From the NCBI RefSeq assembly GCF_013170825.1, contig NZ_CP033365.1, positions 4,476,001 through 4,540,000 of the forward strand: 64,000 nucleotides of DNA. The letters run 5' to 3'. Below, one piece after another: positions 27,282-35,399 of this stretch. Numbering within the stretch: position 1 is the stretch's first letter; the number at the start of each line of letters is the position of its first letter. The notes under the pieces were generated by a model. It was given only the letters and a program-made list of their open reading frames with translations, ran no database searches and was not told the DNA's origin. A program made the position numbers and the translations under genes. Source of the DNA: Mesorhizobium sp. NZP2298 (lineage in GTDB: Bacteria; Pseudomonadota; Alphaproteobacteria; Rhizobiales; Rhizobiaceae).

Positions 27282-27321
27282 CAACAGAAAAAGGGGCTCA
27301 TACCGAGCCCCCTTTCTGTTG
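27282..27321. terminator. Bidirectional terminator between the lipoprotein and BA14K-like genes
   Basis: CAACAGAAAAAGGGGCTC (27282-27299) pairs with GAGCCCCCTTTCTGTTG (27305-27321) with one small bulge. A/T-rich flanks allow termination in both directions, at the expected place between two converging genes. Confidence 0.85.
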
Positions 27322-27337
27322 TTGAACAGTCCTCCCC

Positions 27338-27643
27338 TCAGAGCCGGCAGTAGTGGCGATAGCCATCGTAACCAACGTAGGTATCGGAGTCCGGATCGTA
27401 GCTGGAGTAACGATCGACGCAGCGACGGACGTGCCAGGAACCGCCGTCTTCGTCGACATAGACGGTACGCGGCGGCTGCTGGGCGAGCAGGCTGCCCAGG
27501 ACGAACCCGCCGACGCCGGCGGCGATGCCGATACCGAGGTCGTGGTGATGCGAATGAGCCGCCGAAGGCTGAACAGTACCGACCAGCATGGTGGTGGCGA
27601 CGGTGGTGGCGATGAGGCCGGAAACGAGTGTGCGCTTGAACAT
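27338..27643 (-). CDS. BA14K-like secreted protein
   Basis: This 101-residue protein has a signal peptide (MFKRTLVSGLIATTVATTM, cleavage near PSAA), a short His-rich segment (HSHHHD), a Gly-rich hydrophobic segment (residues 38-52), and the C-terminal domain RCVDRYSSYDPDSDTYVGYD ending HYCRL, the cysteine and aromatic pattern of the BA14K lectin-like family of Brucella and rhizobia. ATG 27643 follows AAGGAG. The role is not established; a cell-envelope protein is likely. It shares its leader and promoter-like region with the next gene upstream. Confidence 0.75.
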   Translation of the reverse strand: MFKRTLVSGLIATTVATTMLVGTVQPSAAHSHHHDLGIGIAAGVGGFVLGSLLAQQPPRTVYVDEDGGSWHVRRCVDRYSSYDPDSDTYVGYDGYRHYCRL

Positions 27644-27696
27644 GATGATCTCCTTGCTTCGTTGACCGAGGCGATCCATCCGCCTCTTGATCATCT

Positions 27697-27722
27697 GTCG
27701 TTGCCACGCGGAAAAAGGTTCG
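27697..27722 (-). promoter_or_regulatory. Promoter-like module ahead of the BA14K-like gene
   Basis: On the minus strand CGAAC (27718-27722) is followed after 17 bases by CGAC (27697-27700), 54 bases before the start codon. The same spacing and flanks (TTCGAACCTTTT) occur before the His-rich gene. It is similar to the alphaproteobacterial EcfG consensus GGAAC-N17-CGTT but differs at three positions. Confidence 0.4.
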
Positions 27723-27812
27723 AATCTTTTTTGATTTTTGCAAAGCCGGCCCGGTCGTCCCCCACGGTATCCTCACTTCGTCTCACGATCGAAGGAAGGG
27801 CGCTTCGAACGA

Positions 27813-27838
27813 AAAAGGGCGGCCGAAGCCGCCCTTTT
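27813..27838 (-). terminator. Terminator after the His-rich gene
   Basis: An 11-bp perfect stem (27813-27823 with 27828-27838) with loop CGAA and A/T ends lies 22 bases after the stop of the His-rich gene. Its symmetric A and T runs could also serve the other strand. Confidence 0.85.
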
Positions 27839-27859
27839 GAGGAGAAGTGGGTCCCTCCA

Positions 27860-28075
27860 TCAAAGGAAAATGATCACCTTGCCATGCTTGTGGTGATGAT
27901 GGTTGTGGTGCCACCACCAATGCTTCTTGAAGTGCTTCTTGTGGTGACTGTGGTGGTGATGGTTGTGATGATGATTATGCATACCGTGGGCAGACGACGT
28001 CCCGACGGTGCCGGCAAGCACGCCGGTGGCGACGAAAATGGCGACGAGGCCCGATGTCAGAGTGCGCTTGAACAT
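27860..28075 (-). CDS. Histidine-rich small secreted protein, 71 residues
   Basis: The signal peptide MFKRTLTSGLVAIFVATGVL (cleavage near SSAH) is nearly the same as in the BA14K-like protein downstream, and the mature part is largely His with Lys, Trp and Asn (for example HNHHHNHHHHSHHKKHFKKH). Such sequences can bind Zn, Ni, Cu or Co. GGAG lies before ATG 28075. A periplasmic metal-binding or buffering role is inference; low-complexity composition makes family assignment unsafe. The gene ends at a clear terminator. Confidence 0.65.
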   Translation of the reverse strand: MFKRTLTSGLVAIFVATGVLAGTVGTSSAHGMHNHHHNHHHHSHHKKHFKKHWWWHHNHHHHKHGKVIIFL

Positions 28076-28126
28076 GATGATCTCCTGGATCCTTGATCGA
28101 GGCGACCCATTCGCCTCCGAACCTCA

Positions 28127-28152
28127 GTCGGCGTGGCGCGGGAAAAGGTTCG
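28127..28152 (-). promoter_or_regulatory. Promoter-like module ahead of the His-rich gene
   Basis: CGAAC (28148-28152) and CGAC (28127-28130) are separated by 17 bases, exactly as before the BA14K-like gene, and the sequence from here to the start codon is largely the same at both genes. This suggests a duplicated promoter and leader. Confidence 0.4.
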
Positions 28153-28209
28153 AAGGTCGAGGAGATTTATCGGTGAGGCGGGAGGAGTAGCGGGAAGCTG
28201 ACTACTCCC

Positions 28210-28377
28210 TCACCCCATGCCCGTGATGTGGCGAAGCCAGAAAGCAAGCGCGATGAAGCCGATGATCGTGGTCACGCCGGTCCAGTCGACATTGGCCTTC
28301 TTCACGTCGCTGATGAGCTTCACCAGCAGCATCCAGGCGATGACGACGATGGGGAGAATGATGACAAGCCTGATCAT
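28210..28377 (-). CDS. Small membrane protein with two helices, 55 residues
   Basis: A short frame begins MIRLVIILPIVVIAWMLLVK, has a charged turn (SDVKKANVDWTG) and a second hydrophobic segment (TTIIGFIALAFWLRH), then ends GMG. GGAG lies seven bases before the ATG, and third codon positions are strongly G/C. The helical hairpin suggests an inner-membrane protein with both ends on one side. I do not recognise a family. It stands alone between the His-rich gene and tRNA-Thr. Confidence 0.65.
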   Translation of the reverse strand: MIRLVIILPIVVIAWMLLVKLISDVKKANVDWTGVTTIIGFIALAFWLRHITGMG

Positions 28378-28510
28378 GCGACACTCCAGTCCGAAGCGAT
28401 TGCACCCAGCTTTATGTAGGAAGCGTCTTCGTGGATTTCAGCACGCTGCGGGTAACTGAAAATGGAGTTTTGTCTTTACTGGCGTACGGAATATGCTAAC
28501 GGGGCGCCAT

Positions 28511-28586
28511 GCCCTTGTAGCTCAGCTGGTAGAGCAGCGGTTTTGTAAACCGAAGGTCGCGGGTTCGATTCCTGCCGGGGGCACCA
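28511..28586 (+). tRNA. tRNA-Thr (TGT)
   Basis: A 76-base cloverleaf has the acceptor stem GCCCTTG/CGGGGGC (with T-G pairs), D-arm AGCTCAGCTGGTAGAGC, anticodon loop TTTGTAA (anticodon TGT), T-arm GCGGGTTCGATTCCTGC and an encoded CCA. It is isolated and convergent with the DUF2569 gene. Confidence 0.97.
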
Positions 28587-28635
28587 TTTCTGACCGACGA
28601 CTCCCCGACAGTCCAGATCTTCCGAGCGCGCCTTC

Positions 28636-29205
28636 CTATGAAGCACTCGCTGGCTGGGCAGATACGTTCGTCCTGGTGAACGTATTCCGCACCCTGACGG
28701 ACCTGTAGACATAAGCGACCCAGATGCCTGTTCCAACAAACGAGGCTATCGGTGCCGCCAGCGCATCGCCCGCGAGCACCTGGCTCACCGGAACCCCCAG
28801 AATGGCGGCAATCCAGATCGTGTCCAGGGCAAAGACGACAGGGATCGCAAGCCACTGAAGCAGAAACAATTGCGGGAAGCGATGGCTTCGCCGCAGCATC
28901 GAAACGATTACAACCAGCTGAAGCGCCAGAAATGCCAGGTTGAGGGCAACCTCGCCATATACCGCCAGCGGCCCATTGGAGAAGGTCATGAGCTGCTGGT
29001 AGCCGTCGGCCGAATTGGCGAAGTCGGCCAGTGTGCGCAGCGGTGATAATGTCTGACCGATTGCCAGCAGCATCAGCCAACCGCCGAAGCCCACAAGAGC
29101 CTCAGGGTTCTGCGACGGCTTCACGGCCGATCGAACGGCAAAGAAAAGAGGCACGCCGATCAACAGCAACACGATCGCCCAATGCCAGATGGAAAACGTC
29201 CCCAT
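28636..29205 (-). CDS. DUF2569-type integral membrane protein
   Basis: This 189-residue protein has about five membrane helices: residues 8-24, 36-55, 80-105, 118-137 and 148-165. The motif GFGGWLMLLAIGQTLSPLR is typical of DUF2569 (YdgK-like) proteins. ATG 29205 follows a run of G and AG (GGGGGGGAG). The function is not known for the family. No partner gene is nearby. Confidence 0.75.
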   Translation of the reverse strand: MGTFSIWHWAIVLLLIGVPLFFAVRSAVKPSQNPEALVGFGGWLMLLAIGQTLSPLRTLADFANSADGYQQLMTFSNGPLAVYGEVALNLAFLALQLVVIVSMLRRSHRFPQLFLLQWLAIPVVFALDTIWIAAILGVPVSQVLAGDALAAPIASFVGTGIWVAYVYRSVRVRNTFTRTNVSAQPASAS

Positions 29206-29330
29206 CAACTCCCCCCCTTTTTATACCCTCTCAAGTTGTATCAGATTTCAATTTCAACTCAAGGGGCAGGACTCGCATTAAACGACGTCGGATGCCAAAA
29301 TGGGGTTTCTCCTGTCTGCTCCTGACTCCC

Positions 29331-29945
29331 TCACACCCCGATCGCCGCCACCAATATCCGGTTCTGCCGGCGTATCGCCGCGCGCAGTTCAGGTATCCTG
29401 GCCTCGTCGCGCTTCACGAATTCGATGAACATCATGTTCATGTTGTTGAAGATGAGTTCGCCGAGAGCTGCCCCGTCTATATCCCGGCGCACCAGGCCTA
29501 GCTCCTGCAGCCGGGAGATCAGCGCGCGGATCTGCGCGGTGAGCGAGCGGTCGAGCGCGGTGTAGGCCTGGCCGAACGGGCTGTCTGGCAATTGCGTCGA
29601 GATCGCCATCGCCTGCCGCCACATCTCCTTGCTCAGATAGTGTAGCGAATGCTCGATATAGATGCCGATCAGCGTGTCCAGCGCATCGCCGACGTTGGCC
29701 GGGGGCCGGGCGACGACGCCGCGCCCGGCATTGAGCACCTCGTTGACCTCCAGCGAGACGATGGCGCCGAGGATGTCGCCCTTGTTCTCATAGTAATTGT
29801 AGATCGTGCCGACCGAAACCTCGGCCTGGGCGGCGATCGCCTCGATCTTGGCGCCCTCATAGCCGGCCTCGCGAAAAAGCGCCGCCGCCGCCTCGATGAT
29901 GCGCCTGTGCCGGTCCGCCTTTTGCCTTGCCCGCAATCCGCTCAT
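29331..29945 (-). CDS. TetR-family transcriptional regulator, divergent from the ABC importer
   Basis: This 204-residue protein has a complete TetR helix-turn-helix (IEAIAAQAEVSVGTIYNYYE, about residues 33-53) and an all-helical ligand domain. The start MSGLRARQKADRHRRIIEA places a basic tail before the first helix, as is usual. It faces the binding-protein gene of the importer across 91 bases holding two quasi-palindromes, so it most likely represses that operon and itself. The inducer is unknown. Confidence 0.88.
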   Translation of the reverse strand: MSGLRARQKADRHRRIIEAAAALFREAGYEGAKIEAIAAQAEVSVGTIYNYYENKGDILGAIVSLEVNEVLNAGRGVVARPPANVGDALDTLIGIYIEHSLHYLSKEMWRQAMAISTQLPDSPFGQAYTALDRSLTAQIRALISRLQELGLVRRDIDGAALGELIFNNMNMMFIEFVKRDEARIPELRAAIRRQNRILVAAIGV

Positions 29946-29969
29946 ATCGGCCTCTTGCCATAAAAACAG

Positions 29970-29999
29970 AATTGACTCAATTTTAGAATTGGTTCAATT
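29970..29999. promoter_or_regulatory. Tandem palindromic operator-like sites between the TetR gene and the importer
   Basis: AATTGACTCAATT (29970-29982), a perfect 13-base palindrome, is repeated as AATTGGTTCAATT (29987-29999) with a 17-base period. This A/T-rich pair lies in the short gap between the divergent TetR and binding-protein genes, and fits two sites bound on nearly the same face of the helix. Confidence 0.65.
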
Positions 30000-30036
30000 T
30001 TTTGCAAGAAGCCACAAAGGCAAGGGAGAACACTCG

Positions 30037-31128
30037 ATGTCCATCAAATCCGCATCCGGGAATCCGCTGTCCGTCCTGAAGCGCCACCTGCACGCGGCAT
30101 GCGCCGCCACGGCACTGCTGCTTGCTGCCGGCAGCCTCGCCGAGGCCGCCGATCTCAACGCGCTGATCTGGTGCGATCATTCCGATCCGGCACTGCTGCA
30201 GCCCTTCGAGGAGGCCAACAACGTCAAGGTCAACGTCAAGGAATTCGAGGGCACCGGCGCCGGTCTCGCGATCGTCGAGCAGTCGCAGCCAGGCGACTGG
30301 GATGTGATGGTGATCGACAGCATCGACGTGCCGCGCGGCGTCGAAAAGGGCCTGTTCGAGCCGCTGCCGGAGGACAAACTGCCCTTCGCCGACCTCTTCC
30401 CGCAAGTGAAGATGGACGGCTCCACCGTGGTGGGCGGCAAGCGTTACGGCATCACCGAAAAGTTCGGCTACAACACGATCGGCTTCAACAAGACCAAGGT
30501 CGATCCGGCCGACATGCAGTCCCTGGCGTCGCTGACATCAGACAAATACAAGGGCAAGGTCGCCATCTACGATTATTACCTGCCGGTCATCGGCATGGCG
30601 GCGCTCGCCATCGGCAAGAAGACGGCCGATCTGACCGAAGCCGACCTGCCCGCCCTCAAGGAAGAGCTTCTCAAGATGAAGGCCAATGCCAAGCTGGTCG
30701 GCGAAGTGACCGCCAGCCAGACGGCACTCGCCACCGGCGAAGTTGATATTCTGGTCGGTGGCGGCGAATGGGTGACCGCGGGGCTGGCGAAGGAAAACCC
30801 GGCGCTGGATTTTTCGATCCCGAAAGAGGGCGCGGTGCTATGGTCGCAGTCGCTGGCCATGTTCAAGGATTCCAAGAACAAGGACATGGCGCTGAAGTTC
30901 ATCCAGTACATACTGAGCCCGGAAGGCCAGGCGCGGCTTGCCACTTCCTCCTGCTATTGGGGCATGCCGTCGAACACCAAGGCAGCGCTGACCGAAGACC
31001 AGAAGAAGATCCTGCGTTTCGACGAGCAGCCGGGTTTCCTTGCCCGCGCCCAGTCCTACCCGGCGCCGAATGCCGAATTCGACAAGAAGATGCAGGACAT
31101 GTGGACCGAAATGCTGCAGGCGAAGTGA
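30037..31128 (+). CDS. ABC transporter substrate-binding protein, polyamine (PotD/PotF) type
   Basis: This 363-residue protein has a signal peptide (hydrophobic CAATALLLAAGSLAEA, cleavage near residue 38) and a two-lobed periplasmic binding fold with ALIWCDHSDPALLQPFEE at the start of the mature protein and GGGEWVTAGLAKENP in the second lobe. It belongs to the spermidine/putrescine-type binding proteins. AAGGGAG precedes ATG 30037. It is first in an operon with two permeases and an ATPase. The real ligand may be a polyamine, an opine or another cationic compound. Confidence 0.88.
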   Translation: MSIKSASGNPLSVLKRHLHAACAATALLLAAGSLAEAADLNALIWCDHSDPALLQPFEEANNVKVNVKEFEGTGAGLAIVEQSQPGDWDVMVIDSIDVPRGVEKGLFEPLPEDKLPFADLFPQVKMDGSTVVGGKRYGITEKFGYNTIGFNKTKVDPADMQSLASLTSDKYKGKVAIYDYYLPVIGMAALAIGKKTADLTEADLPALKEELLKMKANAKLVGEVTASQTALATGEVDILVGGGEWVTAGLAKENPALDFSIPKEGAVLWSQSLAMFKDSKNKDMALKFIQYILSPEGQARLATSSCYWGMPSNTKAALTEDQKKILRFDEQPGFLARAQSYPAPNAEFDKKMQDMWTEMLQAK

Positions 31129-31141
31129 GCACCTGCCGCTG

Positions 31142-32008
31142 ATGAGCTCCGCTGGAAACAACGGGCGTGCCCTGCCACGGGCGGGCCGTGCCTTGCCTTG
31201 GGCGCTGGTCACGCCGGCGCTTGGCTGGACGCTGCTGTTCTTCGTGCTGCCGTTCATCGCCATGGGGTTTTCCAGCCTAACGGCGCATGAGGGGGGCGGC
31301 TTCACGCTTTCCAACTACAGCCAGTTCTTCACCAACCCGTCCTACTGGCAGGCGATGGTCAACTCGCTGCAGGTGACGGCGATCGTCACCGTGGTCTCGG
31401 TGCTGCTCGCCTATCCCTTCGCCTGGATCCTCGCCGAACAGGTGCCGGAACGCGGGCAGAGGCTGGCGCTGATGCTGGCCGTGCTGCCGTTCTGGACCTC
31501 CTATGTCGTGCGCTCCTATTCCTGGCTGCTGGTGCTGGCGCAGAACGGTGTCATCAACCGCGTGCTGACCGGTTCAGGCCTCATCACCGAGCCGCTGCAA
31601 CTGGCCAATACGCGCCTGGCCACCGTCACCGGCTTCGTGCATTTCTTCGTCATGCTGTTGACGCTGACCATCTTCGCCAACCTCAAGCAACTCAGCCCGA
31701 GCTACCGCAAGGCGGCCGCCGATCTCGGCGCCGGCCCGGTGCGGACCTTCCTGCATGTCATCCTGCCGTTGACCCTGCCCGGCATCATGGTCGGCGCCTT
31801 CCTCACCTTCGTGCTGTGCATCGGCGACTACATCACGCCGCAGATCCTCGGCGGCAACAACGAGCTCTTGATGCCCCAACTGGTGATGATGCAGATCGGC
31901 CGGCGCGGCGATTTTCCGCTGGCCTCGGCGCTGTCGATCATCCTGATGGCGGTGGTGACCATCGCCTATCTTGCCTGCGCGCGCTGGCTGAAGATCGAGC
32001 GGACGTGA
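31142..32008 (+). CDS. ABC transporter permease, PotB-like
   Basis: This 288-residue membrane protein has six predicted helices. The EAA loop that contacts the ATPase reads YRKAAADLGAGPVRTFLHVI near residue 200, and the PotB-type GDYITPQILGG follows. The N-terminal segment RALPWALVTPALGWTLLFF is the first helix. It lies 13 bases after the binding protein, and two bases before the second permease, so one transcript is evident. Confidence 0.92.
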   Translation: MSSAGNNGRALPRAGRALPWALVTPALGWTLLFFVLPFIAMGFSSLTAHEGGGFTLSNYSQFFTNPSYWQAMVNSLQVTAIVTVVSVLLAYPFAWILAEQVPERGQRLALMLAVLPFWTSYVVRSYSWLLVLAQNGVINRVLTGSGLITEPLQLANTRLATVTGFVHFFVMLLTLTIFANLKQLSPSYRKAAADLGAGPVRTFLHVILPLTLPGIMVGAFLTFVLCIGDYITPQILGGNNELLMPQLVMMQIGRRGDFPLASALSIILMAVVTIAYLACARWLKIERT

Positions 32009-32010
32009 CC

Positions 32011-32793
32011 ATGCGCCAGTTTGTCCGCATCGCTTCCTGGGTCTATGCGCTTGCCGTCTACGGCTTCATCTTCCTGCCGGTTGTCGTGCTGGTGCTGTTC
32101 TCGCTGCAATCGACCTCCTTCCCCATTCCCCCCTTCACCGGCCCGTCGCTACGCTGGTATGACGCGGTGCTCTCCGACGCGCGGCTGACTTCGGCGCTGG
32201 TCAATTCGCTGATGGTTGCGGTGCTTTCCTCGGCCACCGCCGTCACGCTTGGCTTCCTCTCGGCCTGGGGTTTCGCCCGCTTCGTGCTGCCGGGCTCGGG
32301 CCTGCTGCGCGGCCTGATCACGCTGCCGCTGACGGTCAGCTACCTCATCATCGGCATGGGGCTCTTGGTGCTGTTCAACTGGGCCGGCGTGCCGAAATCG
32401 CTGCTGGCGGCCGGCATCGGCCATGTCGTGATCAACCTGCCGCTGTGCTTTGCCATCATCTACAGCCAGATGGGCGACCACCAGATCAACATCGAGCGCG
32501 CCGCGCGCGACCTCGGCGCGCCGGAATGGAAGGTATTGCTCCTTATCACCGTGCCGGTGATGGCGCCGGCCATCTTCGCCGGCTTCTTCCTCTCGATGAC
32601 CTTCTCCTGGGATGAGTTCGTGATCTCCTTCCTGCTGACGCGCTTCGACACCACTCTGCCGGTGGAAATCTGGAACCTGCTGCGCTCCGGCCTCAACCCG
32701 AAAACCAATGCCGTCGGTTCGCTGGTCTTCGCCGTTTCCATCGTGCTGGTGGTGCTGTTCGAACTGACCCTGTTGCGGAGAAAGCCGGCATGA
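32011..32793 (+). CDS. ABC transporter permease, PotC-like
   Basis: This 260-residue protein is the second channel subunit. It has six helices, the EAA motif IERAARDLGAPEWKVLLLI near residue 160, and the PotC-like FFLSMTFSWDEFVISFLL near residue 193. ATG 32011 follows the upstream stop by two bases, and its last codons overlap the ATPase start (ATGA), so translation is coupled. Confidence 0.92.
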   Translation: MRQFVRIASWVYALAVYGFIFLPVVVLVLFSLQSTSFPIPPFTGPSLRWYDAVLSDARLTSALVNSLMVAVLSSATAVTLGFLSAWGFARFVLPGSGLLRGLITLPLTVSYLIIGMGLLVLFNWAGVPKSLLAAGIGHVVINLPLCFAIIYSQMGDHQINIERAARDLGAPEWKVLLLITVPVMAPAIFAGFFLSMTFSWDEFVISFLLTRFDTTLPVEIWNLLRSGLNPKTNAVGSLVFAVSIVLVVLFELTLLRRKPA

Positions 32794-33854
32794 GCGCGCC
32801 CCTGGTCGACATCCGCAACGTCTCGCACAGTTTCGGGCAACTGGCGGTACTGAAAGACATCTCGCTGCGGATCGGGCCCGGCAGCTACACGATCCTGCTC
32901 GGGCCGTCGGGCTCCGGCAAGACGACGCTGCTTTCTATCCTGGGCGGCTTCGTCACGCCCAGCGAAGGCAAGGTGTTCATCCGCGGCGAGGACTGCACCG
33001 CGACGCCCCCGGCCAGGCGCCCAACGACGACCGTGTTCCAGGATTACGCGCTGTTTCCGCATATGAGCGTCGGCGGCAATGTCGGGTTTGGACTGCGCAT
33101 GCAAGGTGTCGACGGGACGACACGGGCCGCCCGGGCGCGCGAGGCGCTGGCGCTGGTCGGGCTGGGCTCCGCTTTCGACAAGAAACCGCACCAGCTTTCC
33201 GGCGGCCAGCGGCAGCGCGTGGCGCTGGCGCGTGCTCTGGTGATCGAGCCGGCGGTTCTGTTGCTCGACGAGCCGCTCGGTGCGCTCGACCTCAAACTGC
33301 GCCGGCAGATGCAGGACGAGCTGAAAGCGATCCAGAAGCGCGTCGGTACGGCCTTCATCCATGTCACCCACGACCAGGAGGAGGCAATGGCGCTGGCCGA
33401 CCACTGCGTGGTGATGAATGATGGCCGCATCGAGGATGAAGGCCCGCCCGAGCGCGTCTATCACAGGCCGGCGACGCGTTTTTCCGCCACCTTCATGGGT
33501 GAAAGCACGATCCTTGCCGGCAAGGTGACCGAGGCCAAGCACAGGACGATCACCGTCGCGACGCCGGTCGGACCGGTTAAGGTGCCCAGCACTTTGCCTG
33601 CGGGTTCGGCCATTGCGCTGGCCATACGGCCGGAGCATCTCATTCTCGGCGGGGCCGCGGGCACCGCGGGTCTCGGCATGGCAAAAGTGAGCGACGTGGT
33701 CTTCCAGGGCAGTTTCAAGCGCGTCCTTGCCATTTCCGCCGAAGATCCCTCGCAGCAGTTTATCGCCAAGGTGCAAGCGTCAGCTACTGTCCAGCCCGGC
33801 GACACGGTTGCCGTTTCGTGCGATACCGACCAGATCATCGTTTTGGCGGACTGA
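32790..33854 (+). CDS. ABC transporter ATP-binding protein, PotA-like
   Basis: This 354-residue ATPase drives the importer. It shows Walker A GPSGSGKTT near residue 39, the Q-loop VFQDYALFPHMSV, the signature LSGGQRQRVALARAL, Walker B LLLDEPLGALD and the switch His in FIHVTHDQEEAMALAD. After about residue 240 comes a TOBE-type regulatory domain (AIALAIRPEHLIL). It overlaps the PotC-like gene by four bases and is followed after one base by the metallo-hydrolase gene. Confidence 0.95.
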   Translation: MSAPLVDIRNVSHSFGQLAVLKDISLRIGPGSYTILLGPSGSGKTTLLSILGGFVTPSEGKVFIRGEDCTATPPARRPTTTVFQDYALFPHMSVGGNVGFGLRMQGVDGTTRAARAREALALVGLGSAFDKKPHQLSGGQRQRVALARALVIEPAVLLLDEPLGALDLKLRRQMQDELKAIQKRVGTAFIHVTHDQEEAMALADHCVVMNDGRIEDEGPPERVYHRPATRFSATFMGESTILAGKVTEAKHRTITVATPVGPVKVPSTLPAGSAIALAIRPEHLILGGAAGTAGLGMAKVSDVVFQGSFKRVLAISAEDPSQQFIAKVQASATVQPGDTVAVSCDTDQIIVLAD

Positions 33855-33855
33855 A

Positions 33856-34602
33856 ATGGGAAGTTTTCCGGCCATCGACGCCGCTGATTGGTACGAGACC
33901 ATCCGGATGGCAGACGGCGTCACGCTGATCCACGAGCCATGGATCAAGCCATTCTTCCGCTGCAACATCTGGCATGTGCGCGGCCGCGACCGTGACCTGC
34001 TGTTCGACACCGGTCTTGGCCATTTCAGCCTGCGCACACATGTGCCCTTGGTGAGTGAGCGCAAGCTGACCTGCGTCGCCAGTCACACGCATTTCGACCA
34101 TATCGGCTGCCATCACGAATTTCCCGACCGCTGCGTGCACCGAGCGGAGGCGGAGATCCTCGCCGATCCGCGCAATGAATGGACAGTGGCTGACCGCTAT
34201 GCGACCGACGATATGTTCGATCGATTGCCGCAGGGTTGGGAGTCGTCTGGCTACCGGATCCTGCCCGCCCCGCCCGACCGCCTGCTCGAACATGGCGACG
34301 TCGTCGATCTCGGCGACCGCGCCTTCGAGGTGATCCACACGCCCGGTCATTCGCTCTACGAGCGAAAGACCGGCATCCTGCTGTCCGGCGACATCATCTA
34401 TGATGGCCCGCTGATCGACGACGCCTACCACTCGGATGTCGCGGACTATGTGGCGACACTGCTCGCCATGCGCGACCTTGATGTCTCGGTCGTGCATGGC
34501 GGCCATTTTCCGAGCTTCGGCAAGGTGCGCTACCGCCAGCTTATGGACGAATACCTGGAGCGGAAGCGGCAGGCCGGCTGCCATCTGCGGCAGACCCCTT
34601 AG
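33856..34602 (+). CDS. Metallo-beta-lactamase-fold hydrolase
   Basis: This 248-residue protein carries the zinc motif SHTHFDHIGCHHEF near residue 76, with further ligands in HTPGHSLYERK, the Asp in LLSGDIIYDG, and His in VVHGGHFPS. These are the binuclear metal ligands of the MBL superfamily; the typical HxHxDH is THFDH-like, with the first His one position displaced (S-H-T-H-F-D-H is intact). It starts one base after the ATPase stop, so it is the fifth gene of the transport operon and probably acts on the imported compound or a breakdown product. The substrate is unknown. Confidence 0.85.
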   Translation: MGSFPAIDAADWYETIRMADGVTLIHEPWIKPFFRCNIWHVRGRDRDLLFDTGLGHFSLRTHVPLVSERKLTCVASHTHFDHIGCHHEFPDRCVHRAEAEILADPRNEWTVADRYATDDMFDRLPQGWESSGYRILPAPPDRLLEHGDVVDLGDRAFEVIHTPGHSLYERKTGILLSGDIIYDGPLIDDAYHSDVADYVATLLAMRDLDVSVVHGGHFPSFGKVRYRQLMDEYLERKRQAGCHLRQTP

Positions 34603-34608
34603 ATCAAA

Positions 34609-35355
34609 TCAACGCATCAATTCGAAATGCCGTGGAAATGCTTGATGCAGCAAGAGCAGCATGGTCTTGCGCAGCACATCGGTGTCACGGCTGGAGGGGT
34701 TCAGATGATCCCAATACCATGCGCCGTGAACCAGATAATTCAGGCTCTCGGACAAGGTTTGTATGTCGACGCCGGCATAGCCGCCGCTGCGCGAAATCTC
34801 GACCAGCAGTTCGCGCGCTTCGGCGGTGTAGGCCAGGTCGCTCGGCAGGCCGATTTCATTGTAAATCTGCATGCTTTTACGGTCGCTGGAGAACACGACG
34901 AAGACAGAAACCCATTTCGGATGCTGCCGGGCGAAGCGTTGCGCGCAATCGACCGCGCCCAATAACCGTTCAACCGGCGACAGGCCGGGTGCCCGCACCA
35001 GCGTAACCCAGAGCGCGTCATACTGATCGCTGAGATACTGCAGCACCGCCCGGAACAGATTCTCCTTGCTGCGGAAATGAAAGACGACCAGCGCGTTGGA
35101 CGAGCCGACATGCTCGGCGATGCGCTGCATGGTGACGCTCGCCAAGCCCTCCTCCGCGATGAGCTCGATGGTGGCGTCGATAATGCGCTGCACACTCGCT
35201 TCGCCACGCTCGCGCCGACGGTCCCTGGGCGGGGCCGCATCGTTTGCCGCGCCCTCCGTTGCCATAGCCTTGCGTTTTTCCGGCTTTGCGGTTGCCTTGC
35301 GTTGCGCCATTTTCGTCAGGCCTTTCGGACCCGCGGCGGAACTATCCCGCCGCAT
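34609..35355 (-). CDS. TetR-family transcriptional regulator (BetI-like C-terminus)
   Basis: This 248-residue protein has a basic, Ala-rich 50-residue N-terminal extension, a TetR helix-turn-helix (VTMQRIAEHVGSSNALVVFH, about residues 75-95) and a C-terminal domain similar to BetI-type regulators (VFVVFSSDRKSMQIYNEIGL). The ATG at 35355 has GGAG at good spacing; a second start at 35310 (MAQRKATAK) is possible. It converges with the hydrolase gene, six bases apart, and lies beside the amidase gene. It may govern the amidase/second binding-protein pair, but no operator is proven. Confidence 0.85.
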   Translation of the reverse strand: MRRDSSAAGPKGLTKMAQRKATAKPEKRKAMATEGAANDAAPPRDRRRERGEASVQRIIDATIELIAEEGLASVTMQRIAEHVGSSNALVVFHFRSKENLFRAVLQYLSDQYDALWVTLVRAPGLSPVERLLGAVDCAQRFARQHPKWVSVFVVFSSDRKSMQIYNEIGLPSDLAYTAEARELLVEISRSGGYAGVDIQTLSESLNYLVHGAWYWDHLNPSSRDTDVLRKTMLLLLHQAFPRHFELMR

Positions 35356-35399
35356 AAGTTACTCCGGCATATGGTACGCCGGCTCATCCCGGAAATCAC

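Noticed and set aside
27860..28075. The His-rich frame as a simple CAC/CAT repeat without coding function
   Set aside because: A good ribosome binding site, signal peptide and terminator surround it, so coding is more likely.
33856..34602. The MBL-fold gene as an antibiotic-resistance beta-lactamase
   Set aside because: There is no signal peptide, and its place one base after a transporter ATPase gene points to a metabolic role.
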